In this document: piece by piece, positions 35,550 through 44,206 of the stretch | Layout of the letters: each line of letters opens with the position of its first letter | Numbering within the stretch: position 1 is the stretch's first letter | Assembly: GCF_002218045.2 (NCBI RefSeq) | Contig: NZ_AP018685.1 | Span: 1,984,001-2,048,000, forward strand | Source: Vibrio rumoiensis | Lineage (GTDB): Bacteria > Pseudomonadota > Gammaproteobacteria > Enterobacterales > Vibrionaceae | DNA length: 64,000 nucleotides | Reading direction: 5' to 3' | The notes under the pieces: model-generated | The model's input: the letters and a program-made list of their open reading frames with translations, nothing else | Databases searched by the model: none | What the model was told of the DNA's origin: nothing | Program-made: the position numbers and the translations under genes

Positions 35550-38500
35550 TTAGCCTATATGCTTGCGTGCATTGCGGAACATACGCATCCATGGGCTATC
35601 TTCACTCCAATCCTCTGGGTGCCAAGAGTTCGCGACCGTACGGAAAACACGCTCAGGGTGCGGCATCATGATGCTCACACGTCCATCTTGCGTTGTTAGA
35701 CCAGTAATCGCATTTGGTGAGCCGTTCGGGTTATTTGGATATTGTTGAGTTGGATTACCCATATTATCTACATAACGCAACGTTACCGTACCTGAATCTT
35801 CAATCGCTTGTAGATGCTGATTATCACGAACCTCTACACGACCTTCACCGTGTGAAACCGCGATTGGCATACGAGAACCAGCCATGCCATTAAAGAAAGC
35901 GGATTGTGATTCTTGTACTTCCACTAAACTAAAGCGTGCTTCAAAGCGCTCAGATTCATTGCGCACGAAACGTGGCCATAAATCGGCACCAGGAATTAAA
36001 TCGCGTAGATTAGATAGCATCTGACAGCCATTACACACCCCGAGAGAAATCGTATCTTGGCGTTCAAAGAAGCTTGCAAACTGCTCACGAGCATTATCAT
36101 TAAACAAAATAGACTTCGCCCAACCTTCACCAGCACCTAATACGTCACCGTAAGAGAATCCCCCACAAGCCACTAAGCCTTGGTATTCTTCTAGTGCTGC
36201 TTGACCGGTAAGAATATCGCTCATGTGGATATCGGTCGCTTCAAAGCCTGCACGATCAAACGCAGCGGCCATTTCAACATGCGAGTTCACGCCTTGCTCA
36301 CGCAAAATTGCCATTTTAGGTTTCGCGCCTTTATTGATCATAGAAGCGGCAATATAAGGAGCAGCCACATCTTCATTAATATCAAAGCTTAATTTTACGT
36401 TCAGACCAGGGTCGCTGTTATCAGCTTTCGCGGCATGCTCTTGATCGGCACACGCAGGGTTATCACGCATCGCTTGCATTTTATGGGTCGTTTCTGCCCA
36501 GATAGTACGAAGCTCGGTACGATTACGTTCAAGGACGACCGTGTTACCTGAACTAATGCGAACGGTATCGGATGCTTCAACCGAACCAATGACATGCGAA
36601 CAAGAGGCTAATCCATTGTCTGCTAACACAGCTTGAACTGCTTCCAGTTCATCATTACGAACCTGAATCACCGCACCTAGTTCTTCATTGAACAATGTAG
36701 CTAACGCATCTTCACCTAAATTAGCAATATCTGCATTGATACCGCAGTGGCCAGCAAACGCCATCTCAGCAAGCGTGACAAATAAACCACCATCGCCTTT
36801 ATCGTGGTAAGCCAGAAGCTTATTCTCACGAACGAGTGCTTGCATGCCAAGGTAGAAACCTTTTAATTGTTCAGCGTTATCCACATCAGCAGGTTTGTCA
36901 CCTAATTGCTTGTAAACTTGCGCCAGCGCGGTTGCACCCATACGGTTTTTGCCATTACCTAAATCAATCAGAACTAGGCTCGTCTCGCCTTTATTCGTTT
37001 GAAGTTGTGGGGTAACAGTTTTACGAACATCTTCTACGCGAGCAAAGGCAGTGATCACCAATGACAATGGCGAAGTCACTTCACGCTCTTCACCATCTTG
37101 TTGCCATTTGGTCTTCATTGACATCGAGTCTTTACCCACAGGGATCGTTAGGCCTAGTGCCGGACAAAGCTCTTCACCAACCGCTTTCACCGCTTCATAT
37201 AGACCGGCATCTTCACCAGGATGACCCGCTGGAGACATCCAGTTTGCAGACAGTTTTATATGCTTAATATCGCCAATATCGGTCGCGGCGATGTTAGTGA
37301 TCGACTCACCGACCGCTAAACGCGCAGATGCGCCAAAATCAAGTAATGCAACGGGGGTTCGCTCACCAAGAGACATCGCCTCACCATGATACGAGTCGTA
37401 GCTTGCTGCCGTCACTGCGCAGTTTGCAACCGGTACCTGCCAAGGACCAACCATTTGGTCACGGGCCACAAGACCGGTTACGCTGCGGTCGCCAATAGTG
37501 ATAAGGAACGTTTTTTCTGCCACCGTTGGTAAACGTAATACGCGATCTACTGCTTCATTCAGCTCAATGCCACTGCGATCAATCGCTGGGTTATTGGCTT
37601 TTAACGTTTTCGCATCGCGGTGCATTTTCGGCGTTTTACCAAGTAGCACATCCATAGGCATATCGATTGGCGTATTGTCAAAATGTGAATCTTCCAGTTT
37701 CAATTCACGCTCTTCTGTTGCAACACCGACTACCGCATAAGGGGCACGTTCACGCTTACAAATCGCATCAAACACGTCCATATTTTCTGGCGCAACCGCC
37801 ATAACATAGCGTTCTTGCGATTCATTACACCAGATCTCTAATGGGCTCATTCCAGGCTCATCATTGGGTACATCGCGTAATTGGAAAATACCGCCGCGTT
37901 CACCATCATCGACCAATTCAGGCAATGCGTTTGAAATGCCACCTGCGCCCACATCGTGAATAAAGGCAATTGGGTTGGCATCACCTAGCTGCCAACAACG
38001 GTCGATCACTTCTTGACAACGACGCTCCATTTCTGGGTTTTCACGTTGCACTGAAGCAAAATCTAAATCTTCGGCTGATTGACCAGAAGCCATTGAAGAA
38101 GCCGCGCCACCACCTAGGCCGATGTTCATGGCAGGACCACCTAAAACGATAAGGCTTGCTCCTACTGGAATTTCTTTTTTCTGAACATGCTCATCACGGA
38201 TGTTCCCCATACCACCAGCCAGCATAATTGGCTTATGGTAACCACGGATTTCTTCACCGTTGTGTGAGTTCACTTTCTCTTCGTAAGTACGGAAGTAACC
38301 CAATAAGTTAGGACGACCAAATTCGTTGTTAAATGCCGCGCCACCTAGTGGACCTTCGAGCATAATATCCAACGCGGTTACGATACGGCTTGGCTTACCA
38401 AAATCGGTTTCCCAAGGCTGTACAAAATTTGGAATTTTAAGGTTAGACACAGAGAAACCAACTAGGCCGGCTTTTGGTTTACCGCCAATACCCGTCGCGC

Positions 38501-39461
38501 CTTCATCACGAATCTCACCACCCGAACCAGTTGAAGCACCCGGCCAAGGAGAAATCGCCGTTGGGTGGTTATGAGTCTCAACTTTCATCAAGATATGTGC
38601 TTGCTCTTGATGGTAACCATATTGACGTGTTTTCGGATCAGGGAAGAAACGTCCAACCGTTGAGCCAGTCATGACCGCCGCATTATCTTTATAAGCAGAT
38701 AACACATTATCAGGCGTCACTTCATACGTATTTTTGATCATCTTGAATAGAGATTTTTCTTGCTCTACCCCATCAATCGTCCAACCGGCATTAAAGATTT
38801 TATGGCGACAATGCTCAGAGTTCGCTTGAGCAAACATCATTAATTCAATATCCGTTGGGTTACGCTTTAATTTTTCAGTAAAGCTTTCAACTAGATATTC
38901 AATTTCTTCTTCTGCCAGCGCTAAGCCCAGTGAAACGTTTGCTTCTTCAAGTGCAACTCGGCCACCAGAAAGTAAATCCACTTCGGTTAACGGTGCAGGT
39001 TCTGCGACTTGGAATAAAGCTTCGGCTTCTCCAAAGTCAGTGAAGACAACTTCCATCATGCGATCATGCAATAACGCTTTCAGCTCAACGAGTTGTAATT
39101 CAGAGAGCTCAACCGAAGATTCAATGTAATACGCACTGCCGCGCTCAAGACGTTTAATTTTGTCTAAGCCACAATTATGAGCAATGTCCGTTGCTTTCGA
39201 TGACCAAGGTGAAATGGTACCTGGGCGAGGAGTAGTGAGAAGTAACAAACCTTGAGGCTCGTGGTCCTCAATCGTTGGACCATACGTAAGCAACTTTTCG
39301 AGCTTTTCCAACTCTTGTGTATCTAATTCAGAAGTGAGGTCTGCAAAATGCGTAAATTCAGCATAGATGCCAGACACAGGTAGATTCAATTCACGACACA
39401 GCTCTAAAAGCTTGTTGACACGAAACTCGGATAAAGCGGGGGAACCACGCAAAATTCTCAT
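35550..39461 (-). CDS. purL: Phosphoribosylformylglycinamidine synthase (large, single-chain)
   Basis: 1303 residues. Converts FGAR and glutamine to FGAM in purine synthesis. An N-terminal PurS-like domain (1-~150) and a linker are followed by two AIRS-like ATP domains (about 170-1030), including MKVETHNHPTAISPWPGASTGSGG and PVGKDSMSMK. The C-terminal glutaminase (about 1040-1303) has the nucleophile Cys in LGVCNGCQML and the His/Glu pair in MMPHPERVFR. Full length. A perfect PurR operator lies upstream. The 3' end is duplicated just downstream. Confidence 0.98.
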   Translation of the reverse strand: MRILRGSPALSEFRVNKLLELCRELNLPVSGIYAEFTHFADLTSELDTQELEKLEKLLTYGPTIEDHEPQGLLLLTTPRPGTISPWSSKATDIAHNCGLDKIKRLERGSAYYIESSVELSELQLVELKALLHDRMMEVVFTDFGEAEALFQVAEPAPLTEVDLLSGGRVALEEANVSLGLALAEEEIEYLVESFTEKLKRNPTDIELMMFAQANSEHCRHKIFNAGWTIDGVEQEKSLFKMIKNTYEVTPDNVLSAYKDNAAVMTGSTVGRFFPDPKTRQYGYHQEQAHILMKVETHNHPTAISPWPGASTGSGGEIRDEGATGIGGKPKAGLVGFSVSNLKIPNFVQPWETDFGKPSRIVTALDIMLEGPLGGAAFNNEFGRPNLLGYFRTYEEKVNSHNGEEIRGYHKPIMLAGGMGNIRDEHVQKKEIPVGASLIVLGGPAMNIGLGGGAASSMASGQSAEDLDFASVQRENPEMERRCQEVIDRCWQLGDANPIAFIHDVGAGGISNALPELVDDGERGGIFQLRDVPNDEPGMSPLEIWCNESQERYVMAVAPENMDVFDAICKRERAPYAVVGVATEERELKLEDSHFDNTPIDMPMDVLLGKTPKMHRDAKTLKANNPAIDRSGIELNEAVDRVLRLPTVAEKTFLITIGDRSVTGLVARDQMVGPWQVPVANCAVTAASYDSYHGEAMSLGERTPVALLDFGASARLAVGESITNIAATDIGDIKHIKLSANWMSPAGHPGEDAGLYEAVKAVGEELCPALGLTIPVGKDSMSMKTKWQQDGEEREVTSPLSLVITAFARVEDVRKTVTPQLQTNKGETSLVLIDLGNGKNRMGATALAQVYKQLGDKPADVDNAEQLKGFYLGMQALVRENKLLAYHDKGDGGLFVTLAEMAFAGHCGINADIANLGEDALATLFNEELGAVIQVRNDELEAVQAVLADNGLASCSHVIGSVEASDTVRISSGNTVVLERNRTELRTIWAETTHKMQAMRDNPACADQEHAAKADNSDPGLNVKLSFDINEDVAAPYIAASMINKGAKPKMAILREQGVNSHVEMAAAFDRAGFEATDIHMSDILTGQAALEEYQGLVACGGFSYGDVLGAGEGWAKSILFNDNAREQFASFFERQDTISLGVCNGCQMLSNLRDLIPGADLWPRFVRNESERFEARFSLVEVQESQSAFFNGMAGSRMPIAVSHGEGRVEVRDNQHLQAIEDSGTVTLRYVDNMGNPTQQYPNNPNGSPNAITGLTTQDGRVSIMMPHPERVFRTVANSWHPEDWSEDSPWMRMFRNARKHIG

Positions 39462-39583
39462 GTGCTTAGGTCTCTTTAGCAGTTGTTAAAAAAGAAAAGT
39501 GATATTGAAATCAGTTCAAAAAAGCGTTCTATCAGTATTAACACAAAAGCTGATTTCAATTTCACCTTATCCTTTTGCGGCGT

Positions 39584-39589
39584 ATTATA
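39584..39589 (-). promoter_or_regulatory. Candidate -10 box of purL
   Basis: TATAAT on the minus strand, 123 bp before the purL ATG and 30 bp downstream of the PurR operator. No good -35 is visible. Confidence 0.45.
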
Positions 39590-39618
39590 GAGTAAATTCC
39601 ATGCCGACGTAACACCAA

Positions 39619-39634
39619 AAGCAACCGTTTGCGT
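39619..39634 (-). promoter_or_regulatory. PurR operator upstream of purL
   Basis: AAGCAACCGTTTGCGT matches ANGCAANCGNTTNCNT at every fixed position. The 39462-39784 gap (323 bp) otherwise holds only AT-rich promoter DNA for purL and the divergent mltF. Confidence 0.88.
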
Positions 39635-39784
39635 GTTTTTTTAAATAAAAATTTTTCACTTTAAAATCTTGACGTAAATTTCCTCAGCAGCAAACCAGTT
39701 CTAGCAGATAAATCCCTCGGAATTTTGCTGATATCGCTACCTTTTGGTATAAAGTAACTATTAATGGCTTTGTGAGATTTTCTT

Positions 39785-41293
39785 TTGATAAAACTTTGTT
39801 CTCATTTCCAATATAAGCGATTGGTTTTTATGTTGTTTATCCTAATTGGAATAACCGCATGTAAGCCAGATAGCAAATCAATGACTGATATAGAAAAGAT
39901 CCAAGAACGCGGTGTTTTACGGGTGGGTACTTTAAATAATCAGCTTTCCTATTTTATCGGTTCAGAGGGACCAACTGGGCTAGAATATGAGCTAGCAAAA
40001 CAGTTTGCAGATGAATTAGGTGTAAAACTTGAAATTAAGCCTGTCTATCACCTAACCGGATTACTTCCGGCTTTAGAAAACCACGAAGTAGACATCGTGG
40101 CTGCAGGCTTAAGTCATACTCCTGACCGCTTAAAAAAATTTAATGCAGGCCCTGCTTATTATTATGTAAGCCAACAAGTGATTTATAAGAAAGGCACTTG
40201 GCGCCCAAGAAATTTGCAGCAATTGATTGATAAAAAAGCTGAACTTCATGTCGTTAAAGGTTCTCAGTACGAATATACATTAACGCAATTAAGTAAAATT
40301 CATCCTGATTTAAAATGGAAAGCGACGGCGACTGAAGATAATACTGATTTATTAAAAGATGTATCAGAAGGTAAAATTGATTTCACTGTCGTTGATTCTG
40401 TCTCACTTTCTATCACACAAAGACTTCACCCTAATCTCGCTTTAGCATTTGAATTAACAGAAGATCAACCGATCTCTTGGTTCATTCGTAAAACCGATGA
40501 TGACTCTTTATATGCATTAGTGTTGGAATTTTTTGGCAACTTTAACCAATCAGGAAAACTGGCGATCTTAGAAGAAAAATATTTCGGTCATATCCAAAGT
40601 TTTGATTATGTGGATACCAGAGCCTTTATTCGCTCTTTAGATACCAAGCTTCCCCAATATAAAAAATTATTCCAAACGTACTCAAAAGAATTTGATTGGC
40701 GCCTGATTGCTGCGCTCTCTTATCAAGAGTCACACTGGAACCCTCACGCCACATCTCCAACAGGGGTTAGAGGGATGATGATGTTAACCCAGTCCACGGC
40801 AAAAATGGTTGGGGTGCGAGATCGCCTTAATCCATCAGAATCCATTCGCGGTGGGGTTGAATACTTAAGGCGAGTCACACAACGTATCCCAGATTCAATT
40901 CCAGAGTACGAGAAAATCTGGTTTGCTCTTGCCTCTTATAACGTAGGTTATGGGCATGTTATGGATGCAAGACGTATTACTCTTCATGAAAATGCCAACC
41001 CAGACTCATGGGCTGACGTAAAAGAACGACTGCCGAAATTAAGAATCCCTGGTTATTATAAATATACTCGTTATGGGTTTGCTCGTGGCGATGAGGCAAA
41101 AAATTACGTTGAAAACATACGCCGTTACTACCAGACAATTATCGGTTATGAATCGGAAAATCAGATGTTAAGCCCAAATGGTGACACTGATGATTTTCAG
41201 GTTATTCCAGCAACAGTAAGCAATGCCGATACAAGTAACGTCGATGAACAAGTCGAGCCACACGCATCAGATGACGCCAGTACAGATAAATAA
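39785..41293 (+). CDS. mltF: Membrane-bound lytic murein transglycosylase F
   Basis: 502 residues from a TTG start. An ATG at 39830 (MLFILIGITACK) is an alternative and would give a short lipoprotein signal with lipobox ITAC. An amino-acid-binding-like (SBP family 3) domain spans about 45-270 (GVLRVGTLNNQLSYF, GLEYELAKQFADELGVKL). An SLT catalytic domain (about 295-450) has the catalytic Glu in SYQESHWNPHATSPTGVRGMMML. It cleaves peptidoglycan glycan chains, anchored in the envelope. The tail from ~460 is low-complexity and acidic. Divergent from purL. Confidence 0.95.
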   Translation: MIKLCSHFQYKRLVFMLFILIGITACKPDSKSMTDIEKIQERGVLRVGTLNNQLSYFIGSEGPTGLEYELAKQFADELGVKLEIKPVYHLTGLLPALENHEVDIVAAGLSHTPDRLKKFNAGPAYYYVSQQVIYKKGTWRPRNLQQLIDKKAELHVVKGSQYEYTLTQLSKIHPDLKWKATATEDNTDLLKDVSEGKIDFTVVDSVSLSITQRLHPNLALAFELTEDQPISWFIRKTDDDSLYALVLEFFGNFNQSGKLAILEEKYFGHIQSFDYVDTRAFIRSLDTKLPQYKKLFQTYSKEFDWRLIAALSYQESHWNPHATSPTGVRGMMMLTQSTAKMVGVRDRLNPSESIRGGVEYLRRVTQRIPDSIPEYEKIWFALASYNVGYGHVMDARRITLHENANPDSWADVKERLPKLRIPGYYKYTRYGFARGDEAKNYVENIRRYYQTIIGYESENQMLSPNGDTDDFQVIPATVSNADTSNVDEQVEPHASDDASTDK

Positions 41294-41336
41294 ACTAAAG
41301 CGACCATAAACGCATAAATAAAGAGACTCAACGAAT

Positions 41337-41376
41337 AAGGTTCAATACTTAGTTCATCAAGTATTGAGCCTTTTTA
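41337..41376 (+). terminator. Terminator of mltF
   Basis: AAGGTTCAATACTT pairs with AAGTATTGAGCCTT over an eight-base loop, then TTTTT. Confidence 0.88.
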
Positions 41377-41472
41377 TCATTTATATGATGCTTTGGCGCT
41401 AAATGTCTAAAAGGGTGATTTAGGCAAAGAAAAATGATTAGCTGGAAAAAATAAACTGTGCTACAAATGTCA

Positions 41473-41500
41473 TTGTTACGTCATAAAAGAACGATATAAA
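41473..41500 (+). promoter_or_regulatory. Candidate promoter of the 45-residue protein gene
   Basis: TTGTTA, a 16-bp spacer and TATAAA, 43 bp upstream of the small ORF start. Confidence 0.5.
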
Positions 41501-41542
41501 AAGATCAATAAAATCGCAGATAAACATTAAGGAGGCATCATT

Positions 41543-41680
41543 ATGTTCTCTAAAAAGAAAACCATGAACCGGCTTGTTCGAAATAAAGCCAATAACACTC
41601 GTAGAAAACGTATGCTTGCAAACAATAAGAAACAGGTATTATGGCGTCACCGCTCTTATGTATTCTGGTCTGAAGTTTAA
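41543..41680 (+). CDS. 45-residue highly basic protein, unknown
   Basis: A short ORF with a perfect AAGGAGG ribosome site seven bases before its ATG, its own candidate promoter, and a 13-bp hairpin after its stop. It starts MFSKKKTMNRLVRNKANNTR and ends SYVFWSEV. About one third of residues are Lys or Arg, and three aromatic residues follow near the end. The composition suggests RNA, ribosome or DNA binding, which is inference. I do not recognise the family. It stands between mltF and tadA. Confidence 0.65.
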   Translation: MFSKKKTMNRLVRNKANNTRRKRMLANNKKQVLWRHRSYVFWSEV

Positions 41681-41715
41681 TTGCAAAAGTAATACGAAAC
41701 ACAAATAAGTAAATC

Positions 41716-41752
41716 TATCGACAAACAACTGATTGAGCCTTGTTTGTCGATA
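41716..41752. terminator. Hairpin between the small ORF and tadA
   Basis: TATCGACAAACAA pairs perfectly with TTGTTTGTCGATA over an 11-base loop. The genes are convergent. There is no long T-run on either strand, so termination may be weak. Confidence 0.55.
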
Positions 41753-41756
41753 AGCA

Positions 41757-42314
41757 TCATTCTCCAGGATCCTTTTCTTCTGGTTTAACCTTCAAATTTT
41801 TCAACTTTCTTGCTTGTTTTATTTCTTTACGGCGACGCTTAAAAAAAGCCTGTAACTGATGACGACACTCTTCTTCCAATAAACCACCTTCTACTTGAGC
41901 GTAGTGATAAGAAGCCTGACTTTCGAACAAATTTAAAACTGTTCCAGCCGCTCCTGCTTTTAAGTCATAAGCGCCGAAAACAATGCGACCGACTCGGCTA
42001 TGTAATAAAGCCCCCGCACACATTGGGCAAGGCTCGAGAGTGACATATAATGTGGTATCTAAAAGACGATAATTTTGTAACGTTTGTCCTGCTTTCCGCA
42101 GTGTAACAATTTCAGCATGTGCCGTTGCATCATGCCCACAAATTGAAGCATTCCAACCTTCAGCAATGATCTTGCCCTCTTTGACGAGTATCGCTCCCAC
42201 AGGCACTTCACCATGCTCTTCCGCGATACCGGCAAGTTGCATAGCGCGCTGCATAAACACTTTGTCTTGCTCACTAAAAGTAACTTGAGGCTTATCCTCA
42301 CTATCTAAACACAT
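41757..42314 (-). CDS. tadA: tRNA-specific adenosine deaminase
   Basis: 185 residues. Forms inosine at position 34 of tRNA-Arg(ACG). The zinc/proton-shuttle motif AHAEIVTLR and the PCPMCAGALLHSRV cysteines are intact. The C-terminus is a basic extension (FFKRRRKEIKQARKLKNLKVKPEEK). Standard catalytic core. Monocistronic. Confidence 0.96.
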   Translation of the reverse strand: MCLDSEDKPQVTFSEQDKVFMQRAMQLAGIAEEHGEVPVGAILVKEGKIIAEGWNASICGHDATAHAEIVTLRKAGQTLQNYRLLDTTLYVTLEPCPMCAGALLHSRVGRIVFGAYDLKAGAAGTVLNLFESQASYHYAQVEGGLLEEECRHQLQAFFKRRRKEIKQARKLKNLKVKPEEKDPGE

Positions 42315-42393
42315 GTCAGTTAACTCACAGGTTACATAATCTAGCCGGATTATACCTGATCACATTTAAGATAGAGACTCGATTTATTGCACA

Positions 42394-43695
42394 TTAAAAA
42401 TCTCGCCATGATCCTTTAACCCAACGGGGTGGTGTCGTCCCTAATACCGCATCAATCACATCTTCGTTATAGCTAAAATTTAATGAATCATGGAACAATG
42501 CTAATTGACCATCCATATCGAGAAATTGCCCCCCAGTGAAATTAAATGAACCTCGCTGAAAATAAGCAGCGGTATTAGCTGGAGCATAATTATTTCCATA
42601 GGCTTTCTTCAACTGGTGATCAAAAACCGTTACACCAGGGCTATTTAAATAATCGTTAGCCTCCAAACCAACCCAATCTGCGGCACTAGGTTGAAATCCA
42701 TCGTTTAATTGGAATAGTACTCCTTTAAAATTACCACTACCGTTTAAAGAAAAGACGCCATTATGAACGAATAATAATACGCCATCTGTCAGTTGGCTGG
42801 TTTGCGTCATACCTGATAAATTCGCTCCCGATATTTCACACGAGCCTTCCATCCAAATATGTGTATGACCGAGATCCACTAATTCTTTTACCTTTTGACC
42901 GCAATCAGTAATTCTTGCAGAAGAGCTTCCGGCTACAGCAGCATCTCCATTCAAAATAACAAAATCATATTTAGGGTTATCTCTCACTTGTGTCCAATTA
43001 TCTTTTGAGACTTCAAACATCGATTCAAATGGATTTAAATTTGAATCTTGCATCAAATCTTGTTCTTGATGGTTACTCGACGCTGATTGAGTATCATATC
43101 CTTCTGCACAATCCTTCCCATTATTATCAAAGCCAACATAAGGTGCTTCAATAGTATCACCTACTCCTTGGTTAGTTATCCCTGCTCCTGGCGAAAACAC
43201 CCCCTTATAGCGAACCGCTACACACTCCCAGCCATCCTCAGTTTCCATTCCAGGGTCGGGAGGACTTATGGTTGTTGAAGCTTGAGTAAAAAGGTCAGCA
43301 GTGGATTGAATGGCTCCGGCTAAACGATTATTACTAAAATCCATGACTTTCTGCACTATCGGTTGGGTACCTCCATCGACAGGTTGTAGAGAATATTTTT
43401 TATTCCCTACCGATACCACTTGAATACCATTTAAGTTTAAAGGTTGTTGGCAATCTGCTTTTAGATAATCGGCTTGAGTAAACTGAGTACGACTTCTGTC
43501 TTGTTGCGCTTTAGTAAATGCGCACTCAATAGCACCTTCACCAGCCCATTGATTTTGGCGGGAAAGAATTTCATTTTGCGCACGCTTAGCTTGAAAGAAT
43601 GTTGATTTGTAACCCGCGAGAGATAACGTCAAAGCAGCAACTAAAATCAAAGCCGTAAAAAGGAGGCCCACAGCCCCCTTCTGATATCTCATCAT
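42394..43695 (-). CDS. PilX-like minor pilin, second paralogue
   Basis: 433 residues. After a short leader ending KG comes AVGLLFTALILVAALTLSLAGYK, a pilin-type N-terminal helix without the usual Glu5, then FFQAKRAQNEILSRQNQWAGEGAIEC, as in PilX N-terminal domains. The long C-terminal part is unusual for PilX (normally under 200 residues) and ends WVKGSWRDF. It shares both ends with the protein at 44196 (WLKGSWNDF), so the two are duplicates that have diverged in the middle. It may form part of the pilus tip complex. It is separated from pilV by 112 bp of AT-rich DNA and so may have its own promoter. Confidence 0.75.
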   Translation of the reverse strand: MMRYQKGAVGLLFTALILVAALTLSLAGYKSTFFQAKRAQNEILSRQNQWAGEGAIECAFTKAQQDRSRTQFTQADYLKADCQQPLNLNGIQVVSVGNKKYSLQPVDGGTQPIVQKVMDFSNNRLAGAIQSTADLFTQASTTISPPDPGMETEDGWECVAVRYKGVFSPGAGITNQGVGDTIEAPYVGFDNNGKDCAEGYDTQSASSNHQEQDLMQDSNLNPFESMFEVSKDNWTQVRDNPKYDFVILNGDAAVAGSSSARITDCGQKVKELVDLGHTHIWMEGSCEISGANLSGMTQTSQLTDGVLLFVHNGVFSLNGSGNFKGVLFQLNDGFQPSAADWVGLEANDYLNSPGVTVFDHQLKKAYGNNYAPANTAAYFQRGSFNFTGGQFLDMDGQLALFHDSLNFSYNEDVIDAVLGTTPPRWVKGSWRDF

Positions 43696-43807
43696 TGCAA
43701 TTCCTTTGCATTAATTATTATTTTTAAAACAAAGAAATTTTAATTGATAAATTGGTTATTTAAATTAATTTGAGACAGTTGTTGATAGTTACAACAATAA
43801 ATTCGAG

Positions 43808-44206
43808 TCAGTTATCAAATTCATTGTATTTAGAGATCATAGTTTTCAGTGCAACAGATTGTCGCTCATTCCAGCGGTTATTCCAGCCTGTTTCTATATT
43901 GATCGTTTTTAAAGCTCCCGACAACGAATCAGTCACAATCCATTGAGAAGTGTAAACTCCAGAAACACTAGAACCACTTGAAATAGAAGCAAACGTTATT
44001 GTCCCATCTGCGCCACTTACTGAGCGAGTACGAAATAGTTCTAATTGGGCCTCAGCCAAGTGAAGTGCTTTAATGCAATTTTCAGCGTAATCCGCCTGCC
44101 TTTCCATATAGGTTTGTAACTTGATTAACCCCATAATGCCGACGATAAGAATGATAAAAGTAATCAACACTTCAATTAAGCTAAAGCCTTGTTGTTTAGA
44201 AATCAT
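43808..44206 (-). CDS. pilV: PilV-like minor type IV pilin
   Basis: 132 residues. The prepilin leader MISKQQG is followed by FSLIEVLITFIILIVGIMGL, with the cleavage Gly, Phe+1 and Glu5 all present. PilV-type continuation (LQTYMERQADYAENCIKALHLAEAQLE). It should be processed by PilD and help prime pilus assembly. It overlaps the upstream PilX-like gene by 11 bp. Confidence 0.85.
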   Translation of the reverse strand: MISKQQGFSLIEVLITFIILIVGIMGLIKLQTYMERQADYAENCIKALHLAEAQLELFRTRSVSGADGTITFASISSGSSVSGVYTSQWIVTDSLSGALKTINIETGWNNRWNERQSVALKTMISKYNEFDN

